64,000 nucleotides of DNA from Jannaschia seohaensis (GTDB lineage Bacteria; Pseudomonadota; Alphaproteobacteria; Rhodobacterales; Rhodobacteraceae), in contig NZ_UETC01000002.1 in the NCBI RefSeq assembly GCF_900116765.1, positions 1-64,000 of the forward strand, read 5' to 3'. Under the pieces are notes generated by a model. The model was not told where the DNA came from, did not search any database, and saw nothing but the letters and a program-made list of their open reading frames with translations. Shown one piece after another: positions 54,950-63,000 of the stretch; position 1 is the first letter of the stretch; every line of letters starts with the position of its first letter. Made by a program: the position numbers and the translations under genes.

Positions 54950-55746
54950 TGCTCAGAGCCTATACCATAGCCTTCCTGATCTTCCTCTACGCGCCGATCC
55001 TGCTCTTGCCGGTCTTCGCCTTCAACGACGGCACGGTCATCGCCTTTCCGCTGGATGGCTTCACCACCAAGTGGTTCGCAGAGCTCTGGACCAATTCGGA
55101 GCTGCACGCGGCTCTGGTCAATTCGCTGCTGGTGGCTGGGGCCTCGTCGGTCCTGGCGGTCCTCCTCGGCATAGCGGCGGCTCGGGCGAATATCCGCTAC
55201 AAATTCCCGGGCAAGGCGGCGGCGATGGGCCTGATCATGCTGCCGCTCGTGCTGCCTGAGATCATCGTCGCGGTCTCGCTTCTGGTGGTGGCGGTCCGCA
55301 TCCTGGGGTTCGATCTGTCGCTCTGGACGGTGGTGGCGGCCCATGTCCTGATCTGCACGCCCTTCGCGGTGGCGATCCTCAACGCGTCCTTCCAATCCCT
55401 CGATCCCTCGCTGGAGGAGGCCGCCATCGACCTCGGCTTCTCCCGCCCCGAGACTTTCCGCCTGATCACGCTGCCGCTGATCATGCCCGGCATCGTGGCG
55501 GCCTTGCTGATCTGCTTCACCATCTCGCTGGACGAGTTCATCATTGCCTTCTTCCTCACCGGCTCCGACCCGACCCTGCCCGTCTATATCTGGTCGCTCC
55601 TGCGCTTTCCGCGGCTCATCCCCGTGGTGATGGCGCTGGGCACGATCCTGATGGTGGTGTCGGTCTCACTGCTGGTGCTGGCCGAATGGAACCGCCGCCG
55701 GGGCCTGGCCCGCGCGGGCGTCGCCGACAAGGGAGGTTTCCTGTGA
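54949..55746 (+). CDS. ABC transporter permease, PotC/PotI type
   Basis: 265 residues, six membrane helices, EAA loop EEAAIDLGFSRPETFRLITL. The N terminus (FLIFLYAPILLLPVFAFNDG) is typical of PotC. It forms a heterodimer with the previous permease. The TGA overlaps the GTG start of the ATPase gene, so all three are translationally coupled. Confidence 0.92.
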   Translation: MLRAYTIAFLIFLYAPILLLPVFAFNDGTVIAFPLDGFTTKWFAELWTNSELHAALVNSLLVAGASSVLAVLLGIAAARANIRYKFPGKAAAMGLIMLPLVLPEIIVAVSLLVVAVRILGFDLSLWTVVAAHVLICTPFAVAILNASFQSLDPSLEEAAIDLGFSRPETFRLITLPLIMPGIVAALLICFTISLDEFIIAFFLTGSDPTLPVYIWSLLRFPRLIPVVMALGTILMVVSVSLLVLAEWNRRRGLARAGVADKGGFL

Positions 55747-56813
55747 AGGAACCGCTGATCCGCCTGAAAGGCATCGAGAAATACTACGGCGACTACCACG
55801 CGTTGCGCGGCATCGACCTAGATATCGGCCAGGGGGAGTTCTTCTCGCTGCTGGGCCCGTCGGGCTGCGGCAAGACCACGCTGCTACGCACCATCGCGGG
55901 GTTCGAGGGCGTGTCCAAGGGCACCGTGACCATCGCCGGGCAGGACATGACCGACGTGCCGCCGAACAAGCGGCCCACCAATATGGTGTTCCAATCCTAC
56001 GCGATCTTCCCGCATCTGACGGTGGCGCAGAATGTGGGCTTCGGCCTGCGCAAGCTGCCCGGCAGCCAGTCTGAGAAGACCGCGCGCGTCGGCGAGGCGC
56101 TGGAGATGGTGGGCCTTGGCGGCTACGGCGCCCGCGCGGCCTATGCGCTCTCGGGCGGGCAGAGGCAGCGCGTGGCGCTGGCCCGCGCCTTGGTGCTCAA
56201 GCCGCGCGTTCTGCTGCTGGACGAGCCGCTCTCGGCGCTCGACAAGAAGATGCGCGAGCAGATGCAGGTCGAGTTGATGCGCCTTCAACGGCAGGTCGGC
56301 ATCACCTTCATCCTCGTGACCCACGACCAGGAGGAGGCGCTGGTCATGTCCGACCGGATCGCCGTCATGTTCGAGGGCGACGTCGCGCAGGTTTCCGAGG
56401 CGGAGGCCCTCTATCGCCGCCCCGTCTCCCGCCGGGTGGCGGAGTTCATCGGGACGATGAACTTCCTTCCCGCCCAGGTGGCGGGGGACGAGGTGGCCGT
56501 GGCCGGGCTGGGCCGGATGCCATTGAATGCGCTGCAATCCAACGGAGACACCGATGGAGACTGCGTCGCCGGGTTCCGCCCCGAGACCGTGACGCTGCTC
56601 TTCCCCGGAGAAAAGGCCTCCGATCGCGAGGCTGAGGGCGTCGTGACCGAGGTCGTCTATTACGGCGACATGACCTATTACGACATCCGCCTCGTGGGCG
56701 CGGCCGATCCGGTGCGCGTCTCGATGCGCAACGTCTTCGGCCGCCCGGTGCTGGAGGTCGGCACCGAAGCGCGCCTCGCCTGGTCGCCCGGTGCGGTGTC
56801 GCTGTTCGGCTGA
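55743..56813 (+). CDS. ABC transporter ATPase, PotA type
   Basis: 356 residues from GTG 55743. Walker [12 protein letters not shown] (K44), signature [15 protein letters not shown], Walker [12 protein letters not shown], switch His in [10 protein letters not shown]-terminal TOBE domain ([14 protein letters not shown]). It powers the PotBC-type pair. An upstream in-frame start at 55686 lies inside the permease gene and is rejected. Substrate, by family, polyamines or a related cation. Confidence 0.93.
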   Translation: MKEPLIRLKGIEKYYGDYHALRGIDLDIGQGEFFSLLGPSGCGKTTLLRTIAGFEGVSKGTVTIAGQDMTDVPPNKRPTNMVFQSYAIFPHLTVAQNVGFGLRKLPGSQSEKTARVGEALEMVGLGGYGARAAYALSGGQRQRVALARALVLKPRVLLLDEPLSALDKKMREQMQVELMRLQRQVGITFILVTHDQEEALVMSDRIAVMFEGDVAQVSEAEALYRRPVSRRVAEFIGTMNFLPAQVAGDEVAVAGLGRMPLNALQSNGDTDGDCVAGFRPETVTLLFPGEKASDREAEGVVTEVVYYGDMTYYDIRLVGAADPVRVSMRNVFGRPVLEVGTEARLAWSPGAVSLFG

Positions 56814-56958
56814 GGCACAGGGCCCGCTGCGACCGCTCACCCCGCGCCCGCTGCCGAGGCGCGGCCCCGTGCGCGCCCCGCCCGGTTGGGCGCCCACGAG
56901 ACGGCTTGGGCTCCGACCGTTTGCGCCCTGCCCCACTGGGGCGATCACGAGACGGCGC

Positions 56959-57589
56959 TCACTCCTCGCGCAATCCCAATCGGGTCGCGTGTCGCGCCGC
57001 ATCGGCCCGACTGGAGATCCCAGCTTCCGGTAGATCGCCTTGATATGCCCGGCCGCCGTGGTCTCGGCGAACCCAAGGTCGCGCGCCGCCTCCGCGGTCC
57101 GCAGGCCCCGTCCGATTAACGCGAGCACGTGCTTCTCCCGCTCGGTCAGTTGCACTTCCGCCTCCATCGGCCCGGTCCGGCGGAAATGCTCCATGATGCG
57201 CCGCGCGATGGGCGGCGACAGGGCGAGGAGGCCGTGCATCATCTGCCGCAGCTGGTGCACCAGCAGCGCCCCATCCGTCTCCTTCAGAAGGTCGCCATCC
57301 GCCCCCGCGGAGAGCGCCGCCACCAGCTTCACATCGTCCGACATCACCGTCGCCAAGACGCAGGTCGTGCACGGGGCCGCCTTTTTTACTTCGCGCAGCA
57401 GGGTCGCGCCGTTCCCGTCCGGCAGGTTCAGGTCGACGACCAACAGATCGCAAGGCGTGGCCAGCGCCTGACGCCCCGCGCCATCGTCGCGGCGCAATCC
57501 ACCTCGCACCCGGGGAACGTCTCCCGGATGACATCCCGCAGCCAGGCCCGGGTCTCGGCCACGTCTTCCACCAAGACGACGCGGCGCAT
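56959..57589 (-). pseudogene. LuxR/NarL-type response regulator with two frameshifts
   Basis: Pieces: MRRVVLVEDVAETRAWLRDV then IRETFPGCEVDCAATMA in one frame from 57589; RQALATPCDLLVVDLNLPDG (receiver Asp) through QLTEREKHVLALIGRGLRTA and AGHIKAIYRKLG (LuxR HTH) in a second; ISSRADAARHATRLGLREE to the stop at 56959 in a third. Single-base indels near 57475 (GCGGGGC) and 57018 (G run) explain the splits. It follows the kinase remnant directly. It may be inactive, or the base calls in G-runs may be wrong. Confidence 0.7.
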
Positions 57590-57890
57590 GGCGCAGGCCT
57601 CCGCCGCGCGGCGCAGGGGCCCCTCGAGCGGCAGCCGCGCATCCACGCGGGTCCCCGCCTCGCCCGTGGCCAGGGTCAGCGTCCCGCCCGCATCCTGCGC
57701 CCGCGCCCGGAGGTTCCCCAGGCCCTTTCCGCGCGGCGCGGTCGGATCGATCCCGTTGCCGTCATCTTAGACCAGCAGGCGGAGCATCCCGGCCTCGACC
57801 GACAGCGCGACCGAGACCCACGTCGTGCCGCTATGGCGCAGCGCGTTCCCCGTCACCTGACAAGGCTTCAAGCCGCCCTGGTCCCCGTGA
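57590..57890 (-). pseudogene. Histidine kinase ATPase-domain remnant
   Basis: Reading leftward: NALRHSGTTWVSVALSVEAG, MLRLLV, then TAA (57769-57767), then DDGNGIDPTAPRGKGLGNLR and ARAQDAGGTLTLATGEAG. These are the N and G boxes of a NarX/DesK-type kinase (HisKA_3 family) with an ochre stop in the G1 box. The N-terminal half is gone, replaced by the IS5 fragment. It was the partner of the adjacent regulator. Confidence 0.65.
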
Positions 57891-58350
57891 CCTGCGCGCG
57901 CCCAGTCGAGGCCGCGATGAACGGTCTGTGCCCGGCCGGCCGCCCACGGTCTTGGTCCAGCCGAAGGGTTCCTCGATCTTCTTCCGGCGCCGCAGGAACA
58001 AGGAGGAGCCGGGAGGCTGGGTGGCCCGCCCATCGATGGCGGAGTGTCGAGCCTTCTGCGCGACATGCGGCGTTACGACCATCCGTCTGAGCGCGGCGAC
58101 GAAGTCAGCGCTGTCGTATCCCTTATCTGCTCCAAGCATCAGGCGCCGGGCCGACCCCGGGGCGTGCCGATTGCTCGTCTCGGCGCCGCCTTGCGCTCAC
58201 CATGGCCGTCGGCGCGGGTCCGTTTCGCCTGCACGACAAGGCCGTTGCGATTTTCCATCAGCCTATGCCCCATGCATCACAGCATCGCCGCGGCGCCCGG
58301 CGCCTTCTCGTAAAGGCGAGCATCAGGATCCGTCACGGAGGCGCGGGGCG
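57891..58350 (-). pseudogene. IS5-family transposase remnant
   Basis: Leftward: MNAPRASVTDPDARLYEKAP, GAAAML, TGA, then MENRNGLVVQAKRTRADGHG, a frame change, MLGADKGYDSADFVAALRRM, VTPHVAQKARHSAIDGRATQ and RKKIEEPFGWTKTVGG. This is the DDE core and C terminus of an IS5-type transposase, with stop and frame lesions. It has replaced the front of the kinase gene and abuts the Slam-like remnant on the right. Confidence 0.75.
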
Positions 58351-58448
58351 CGTTCATCCATGCCTCGAGCCTCGCGCTACTGCTTGCCTAGGCGCCCGTG
58401 GGGTAGGCCCGGGCGGACGAGGCGCGCGGTGTTTCGGCCGGGGAGTTC

Positions 58449-59369
58449 GTGTGTGCAGGTCAGTTTGCACAGGCCCTTCCGCTGCGGGAGATCCTCGTCT
58501 CCCACCAACTCGGCAACGCCCCTACCGGCTGGGAGTCGCCACGGTGCTGCTGCAACTCGGTGAGGGCGCGCGCGCTCCGTTTCACCTGGCACAGGCCCGG
58601 GGCTGCGAACTGCCCGTCGAGGTGCGTGAGACGGTGAACGGCCTGCTGGCGGGGCTGCCTCTGCGCACCCGGTGGGAGCGGTCGCTCTCCTTCGCGGTCC
58701 AGCCCGAAACGAACCCAGCCCGCAGCTCCACCGGCTTCATCCTCGGGAACGGGTTTCCCGTGGAGGTCGGGCCTGCGGCCGCGGGCAAGTCGAGCCGGTC
58801 GTTCACGGTCCTGGGCAGCTTTGGCCACCAATGGGCGCTGAGCGCGCACCGTGGCAGTTTCCTTGGCACCTGGATCGAGTACGCGGCCCGCTTCGGCAAG
58901 CTGGCGGACACGACCGTCCTGCGCACGACCGCAGGCCGCCACGCCGCCTCAGGCATGAGCGGCTGGAAGCGGCGCTGCGGGGCTCGCCCTGGGCTATTCC
59001 CACGCCCTGACCCCGGCCACCCGCCTCTCCGTCGCCTTGAGCTCTACGCGGCGGGACGCGCGGGCCGAGGGCTCCAGCCTGATCACGGGCAACCAGGCGG
59101 TGGGCATCGACCATCGCATTCGCGGCGGGCTCTCCTTGGGCGCGACGGTCACTCGGACGCGGACCTGGCGGGACGCGGCGGTTGGCTTCTTCACCGTCGT
59201 GCAGAAGGACGCGCGCGCCATCCTCACCCTCCGCGCCTTGCATTCGCGGCTGAAGCTGATGGGCTTCCCGCCCGTCCTGGAAATTGCGCAGGAACGGCAG
59301 GAGAGCACCATCCCGCTCCAACGCTACGAGACCGACCGCGCGGCGATCACGCTCACGCGGCGGTTCTGA
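58449..59369 (+). pseudogene. Slam-like (DUF560) outer-membrane protein, broken
   Basis: Fragments in several frames: GVATVLLQLGEGARAPFHLA (TPR-like end), SLSFAVQPETNPARSSTGFI and SFTVLGSFGHQWALSAHRGS (first barrel strands); then after slips near 58960-59010, SHALTPATRLSVALSSTRRD and a barrel end PVLEIAQERQESTIPLQRYE with the terminal TRRF. This pattern of tetratricopeptide part plus barrel ending LTRRF is that of surface lipoprotein assembly modulators. The N terminus is lost at the IS5 junction. Confidence 0.55.
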
Positions 59370-59419
59370 GAGCGGTGGCGCGTCTCGGGTCGAGCCGCGC
59401 CTGCCGAGAGGACGGGACC

Positions 59420-59463
59420 GGGGGCCAGCCCCCGGACCCCCGAGGTATTTTCGGCAAGATGAA
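59420..59463 (+). repeat. Short Rhodobacteraceae-type dispersed repeat with hairpin
   Basis: GGGGGCCAGCCCCCGGACC, then CCCGAGGTATTTTCGGCAAG and ATGAA. The first part folds (GGGGGC/GCCCCC); the second is an AT-rich tail. I remember near-identical units scattered after genes in Roseobacter-group genomes; they may act as terminators. It lies between the Slam remnant and the convergent tauC stop. Confidence 0.6.
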
Positions 59464-59492
59464 ACCCGAGCCGCGTGGCAGAGCGCCTCGCG

Positions 59493-60755
59493 TCAGCTCC
59501 GCCCCTTCCACGGCACCAGCCAGTTCTCGGCCTTGCGCATCAGGATGTCGATGCCGAAGCCGATGATGCCGATCAGGATGATCCCCATCAGGACCACGTC
59601 GGTCATCTGGAACTTGGAGGCGGCGATGATCATCATGCCCGCCCCCTGCTGCGCGGCGACCAGTTCGGCGGCGACGACCGTGCCCCAGCAGACGCCCATG
59701 GCGACGCGCGCGCCGGTGAAGATCTCGGGCAGGGAGTTGGGGATGATGACGTAGCGCAGGATCTGCCATTTGGAGGCGCCCAGCGAATAGGCCGCGTGGA
59801 CCTTGGTGATGTTCACCCCCGAGACCCCCGCCCGTGCCGCGATCGCCATGATCCAGAGCGCGGCCAGGAAGAGCAGCACGATCTTGCCCGTCTCGCCGAT
59901 GCCGAACCAGATGATGACCAGCGGGATCAGCGCTAGCGGCGGGACCGGGCGCATGAACTCCACAATCGGGTCGAACCATCCGCGGAACCAGTCGTTCAGG
60001 CCCATGGCGTAGCCCAGCGGGATGCCGACCAGGGCGCCGCAGGCAAAGCCCACAAGGACGCGCATCAGCGAATAGAACAGATGCTCCCAAAGGGTCACGT
60101 TCTGGAACCCGTTCGCCGCGATATCGAAGAGCGAGCCGACCACGCTTTCGGGAGAGGGCAGCCAGATCTCCTCCATCTGGAAGCCCCGCGCGGGCGAGAC
60201 GTTGAGCGAACCGCGCGGCGTCATCGTCACTTCGCCATCGGAGAAGGTGACGGTCATGCCCGGCTCGATGGGCTGGCCCTCGACGGCGATGACACGGACC
60301 TCCTCGCCCTCGTCGTTGCGCGCGGCGCGAACGAGTTCGGAGCGGTAGGCCGGAATCAGCGTCACGTCGTTCTTGGCGAAGCCATCCCCCGGCTCGATCT
60401 CAGGCGTCTCCGGATCTTCGCCCAGCGGGTGGACCAGCATGGTGACGATGGCGTCATCGGTCGCCCCGCTCGCATCCTGGGCGGTGTAGGAGAAGCTCGT
60501 CTCCCCCAGGAACGGGCCGGGGACGTGGATCGGGACCAGCTTGGAGCCGGTGAATGCGCCCCAGAGCAGAAAGATCACCACGACCGAGATGATCGAGGCC
60601 GCGCGATTGGGGCGCACCGCACTCTCATCGCCGAAGGTGACGGTCTTGAGCGAGGTGAAGTCCTTGCGCTGGCGACCCCGGGTGAGGACGCCGACGATCA
60701 GCATCGCGCCGACGAAGAGGGCGATATAGAGAGCAAGCAGGATGATACCGGTCAT
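59493..60755 (-). CDS. tauC: Taurine ABC transporter permease TauC, with N-terminal extension
   Basis: 420 residues. The permease core starts near residue 225 (LWEHLFYSLMRVLVGFACGA, FMRPVPPLALIPLVIIWFGI, EAA-like loop HAAYSLGASKWQILRYVIIP). Before it come two membrane helices (residues 3-22 and 52-70) and a ~140-residue region predicted outside the membrane (SYTAQDASGATDDAIVTMLV .. MTVTFSDGEVTMTPRG), absent from the ~270-residue E. coli TauC. It is last in tauABC; its ATG at 60755 is one base before the tauB stop region. Confidence 0.88.
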   Translation of the reverse strand: MTGIILLALYIALFVGAMLIVGVLTRGRQRKDFTSLKTVTFGDESAVRPNRAASIISVVVIFLLWGAFTGSKLVPIHVPGPFLGETSFSYTAQDASGATDDAIVTMLVHPLGEDPETPEIEPGDGFAKNDVTLIPAYRSELVRAARNDEGEEVRVIAVEGQPIEPGMTVTFSDGEVTMTPRGSLNVSPARGFQMEEIWLPSPESVVGSLFDIAANGFQNVTLWEHLFYSLMRVLVGFACGALVGIPLGYAMGLNDWFRGWFDPIVEFMRPVPPLALIPLVIIWFGIGETGKIVLLFLAALWIMAIAARAGVSGVNITKVHAAYSLGASKWQILRYVIIPNSLPEIFTGARVAMGVCWGTVVAAELVAAQQGAGMMIIAASKFQMTDVVLMGIILIGIIGFGIDILMRKAENWLVPWKGRS

Positions 60756-60756
60756 G

Positions 60757-61560
60757 TCAGGCGTTCTCCGTCCGGCCCATGATTTCCTCTTCCATCTCCC
60801 AGATCATCGAAAGGATCTCCTCCCGCTTCTGGCCGAAATCCGGGTGTTTCTTGACCTCGCGCAGGTCCTGATCGACGCCCATCTCGGCGAAGGGCAGTCG
60901 GTATTCCTTGTGGATGCGGCCCGGGCGCGGCGCCATCACCAGCAGCCGCTCCCCCAGGAGGAGCGCCTCCTCGACCGAATGGGTGATGAGGATGATGGTC
61001 TTGCCGGTCTCCTTCCAGAGCTTCAGCACCAGCCCCTGCATCTTCTCGCGGGTCAACGCGTCCAGCGCGCCCAGCGGCTCGTCCATCAGAATCACGTCCG
61101 GCTCATTGGCGAGGCAGCGGGCCAGGGCCACGCGCTGCTGCATCCCGCCGGAGAGTTCGTAGATCGCCTTCTCCTTGAAGGCGCCGAGGCCGGTGATCTC
61201 CAGCAGGCGGTCGGAGGTCTTTCGGCGCTCCTCCAGGGGTACGCCGGCCATGCGGGGGCCGAATTCCACATTCTCGCGCACGCTCATCCATTCGAACAGC
61301 GCGCCTTGCTGAAAGACCATGCCGCGCTCGGCATCGGGGCCCGTGACCTTGTGGCCGTTGAGCACAATCTGCCCCTCGGTCGGCGCGAGAAATCCGGCCA
61401 CGATATTGAGAAGCGTCGTCTTTCCGCAGCCCGATGGGCCCAGTACGCTCATCAGCTCGCCCGCCTTGAGATCGAGCGTCACGTTCTTGAGTGCCTGTAC
61501 GAAGCTGCCATTGGGCAGGTCAAAGCGCATCGACACGTCGTCGATTTTAAGTCCGGTCAT
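60757..61560 (-). CDS. tauB: Taurine ABC transporter ATPase TauB
   Basis: 267 residues: Walker [21 protein letters not shown], signature LSGGMQQRVALARCLANEPD, Walker B ILMDEPLGALDALTREKMQ, switch TIILITHSVEEAL. The ATG at 61560 begins MTGLKIDDVSMRF; the longer frame to 61626 lacks a ribosome-binding site. It energises taurine import with TauC. Order tauA-tauB-tauC is standard. Confidence 0.95.
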   Translation of the reverse strand: MTGLKIDDVSMRFDLPNGSFVQALKNVTLDLKAGELMSVLGPSGCGKTTLLNIVAGFLAPTEGQIVLNGHKVTGPDAERGMVFQQGALFEWMSVRENVEFGPRMAGVPLEERRKTSDRLLEITGLGAFKEKAIYELSGGMQQRVALARCLANEPDVILMDEPLGALDALTREKMQGLVLKLWKETGKTIILITHSVEEALLLGERLLVMAPRPGRIHKEYRLPFAEMGVDQDLREVKKHPDFGQKREEILSMIWEMEEEIMGRTENA

Positions 61561-61635
61561 CCTGTCCCCCTGCCCCGGTCTGGTCTGCTGGGCCGGGGCG
61601 CCCTCGCGCGCCCCGGCCCGTCGCATCGGTTGGGT

Positions 61636-62646
61636 TCACATGCCCTGCGTCGCCGCCAGAGGCCCGGTATCGACCGCGTCCTCATAGGTCTCCAGCGCGG
61701 CGGGAATGGAGCCCGCCTCGGCGAAGACACCGGCCACGCCCTTCATGAAGTTCTGCGCGGCCCCGCCCAGCCAGCGCTCGCTCAGCTGCGCCTCGACCGA
61801 GGGGAAGACGAAGGTGGCGATCGTGTCGCGCGTGGCCTCAAGCTCCATGCCCGCGTCTTCGGCGATCACGGCCAGCATCTCTTCGGTGTTCTCGCCCGAG
61901 TTCCACATCGCGTTGGCGTCGGCGGTCACCTTCAAGAACTTGGCGACCAGATCCGGGTTCTCGGCGACGAAGTCGGCGGGGGCCGAGGTCACGTCGAAGA
62001 CCAGGATGCCCAGCTCTTCCTTCTCGGCGCCGGTCAGCAGGACGTTGCCATGCTCCTTCATGCGTCGCAGCGCGCCGCCCCAGCCGCAGGCCATGTCGAG
62101 CGAGCCCTGCGCGAGCGCGGCGGCGCCTTCCGCGGGGGCCATATCGACCACTTCCATCGTCGTGACGTCGACGCCGAAATGGTTCATCTGGCTGAGGAAG
62201 CCGTAATGGGCGGCGGTCCCGATCGGCACGGCGACGCGCTTGCCTTCGAGATCGGCGGTCGTGTCCTTGTCGATCTCCAGCGCCTCGGCGACGACGCAGT
62301 TGTCGTTGTCCGAGTAGCTGACCGCCACGTCCACGATCTTGAGGTCCTGGCCCGCCGAGGCCGCGACGACGAAGGGCGGCACGCCCTGGCTGACGGCGAG
62401 TTGCACATCGCCCGAGGCCATCGCCGCCGACATGGCGGTACCGGTGTCGAAGGCGACCCAGTTGATACCGACGCCCATCTCTTCTTCGTAGGTGCCGTTC
62501 ACCTTCGCGTATTGGAAGGGCATCGGCCATTCCAGGAAGTAGGCGACGGTGATCTCGTCGATATGCGCATCGGCCAGCGCGACCTGAGCGCCAGACAGCA
62601 TCGCACCGGCGGCGACCGCACCAAGCAACTTGGACTTGAGTTTCAT
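61636..62646 (-). CDS. tauA: Taurine-binding periplasmic protein TauA
   Basis: 336 residues with signal peptide (MKLKSKLLGAVAAGAMLSGA, cleavage after ..VALA). NitT/TauT-type fold: ITVAYFLEWPMPFQYAKVNG, AMSAAMASGDVQLAVSQGVP, VAVPIGTAAHYGFLSQMNHF. It captures taurine or a similar sulfonate and feeds TauBC. It heads the leftward operon, divergent from tpa, whose product uses the imported taurine. Confidence 0.93.
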   Translation of the reverse strand: MKLKSKLLGAVAAGAMLSGAQVALADAHIDEITVAYFLEWPMPFQYAKVNGTYEEEMGVGINWVAFDTGTAMSAAMASGDVQLAVSQGVPPFVVAASAGQDLKIVDVAVSYSDNDNCVVAEALEIDKDTTADLEGKRVAVPIGTAAHYGFLSQMNHFGVDVTTMEVVDMAPAEGAAALAQGSLDMACGWGGALRRMKEHGNVLLTGAEKEELGILVFDVTSAPADFVAENPDLVAKFLKVTADANAMWNSGENTEEMLAVIAEDAGMELEATRDTIATFVFPSVEAQLSERWLGGAAQNFMKGVAGVFAEAGSIPAALETYEDAVDTGPLAATQGM

Positions 62647-63000
62647 TCGATCTCTCCCGTTGAGTAACGTACTCGGAGGCTCTGCGACCTCTCTGGCCCT
62701 TACGGGAACATGGGGACATGGGGCTGTGCAAGCCGCTAGCGGCCTGGATATACCGGGGAGCGCGTGCTGGACCTATCCGACGGACCGACCCGGTCCGCGT
62801 CGGCGCATCGGAGGGCGACACGCCCGAATCCTGCGCGCTCCGTTTGCGGGAACGGGATCGGCGCCCTCCCGCCCGGCGCCGGCTGGACCTAGGGGCCGCG
62901 CAGGCCTGGCCCTATCCCCGGCTGGACGCAGACGGCAAATCCGCAGATGATCGCGCCCGCAGAGCCACGCCTGCGCGGCTCCCCCCCCGGAGGACATGAT
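62647..63000. promoter_or_regulatory. tauA-tpa divergent control region with CTGGAC repeats
   Basis: 354 bases without a gene. CTGGACCTA occurs at 62767-62775 and 62883-62891, a near copy CTGGCCCTA at 62906-62914 and CTGGACGCA at 62922-62930, all on the plus strand. From memory, TauR (MocR-type activator of taurine genes in Rhodobacter) binds CTGGAC-type direct repeats, so these are good operator candidates. No tauR gene lies in the window. A ribosome-binding site GGAGG at 62989-62993 serves tpa. Confidence 0.6.

Noticed and set aside
55884-57509. A 541-residue leftward frame joining a regulator to a long tail
   Set aside because: The tail is the antisense of the PotA-type gene; the frame only continues because the regulator lost its own frame at about 57018.
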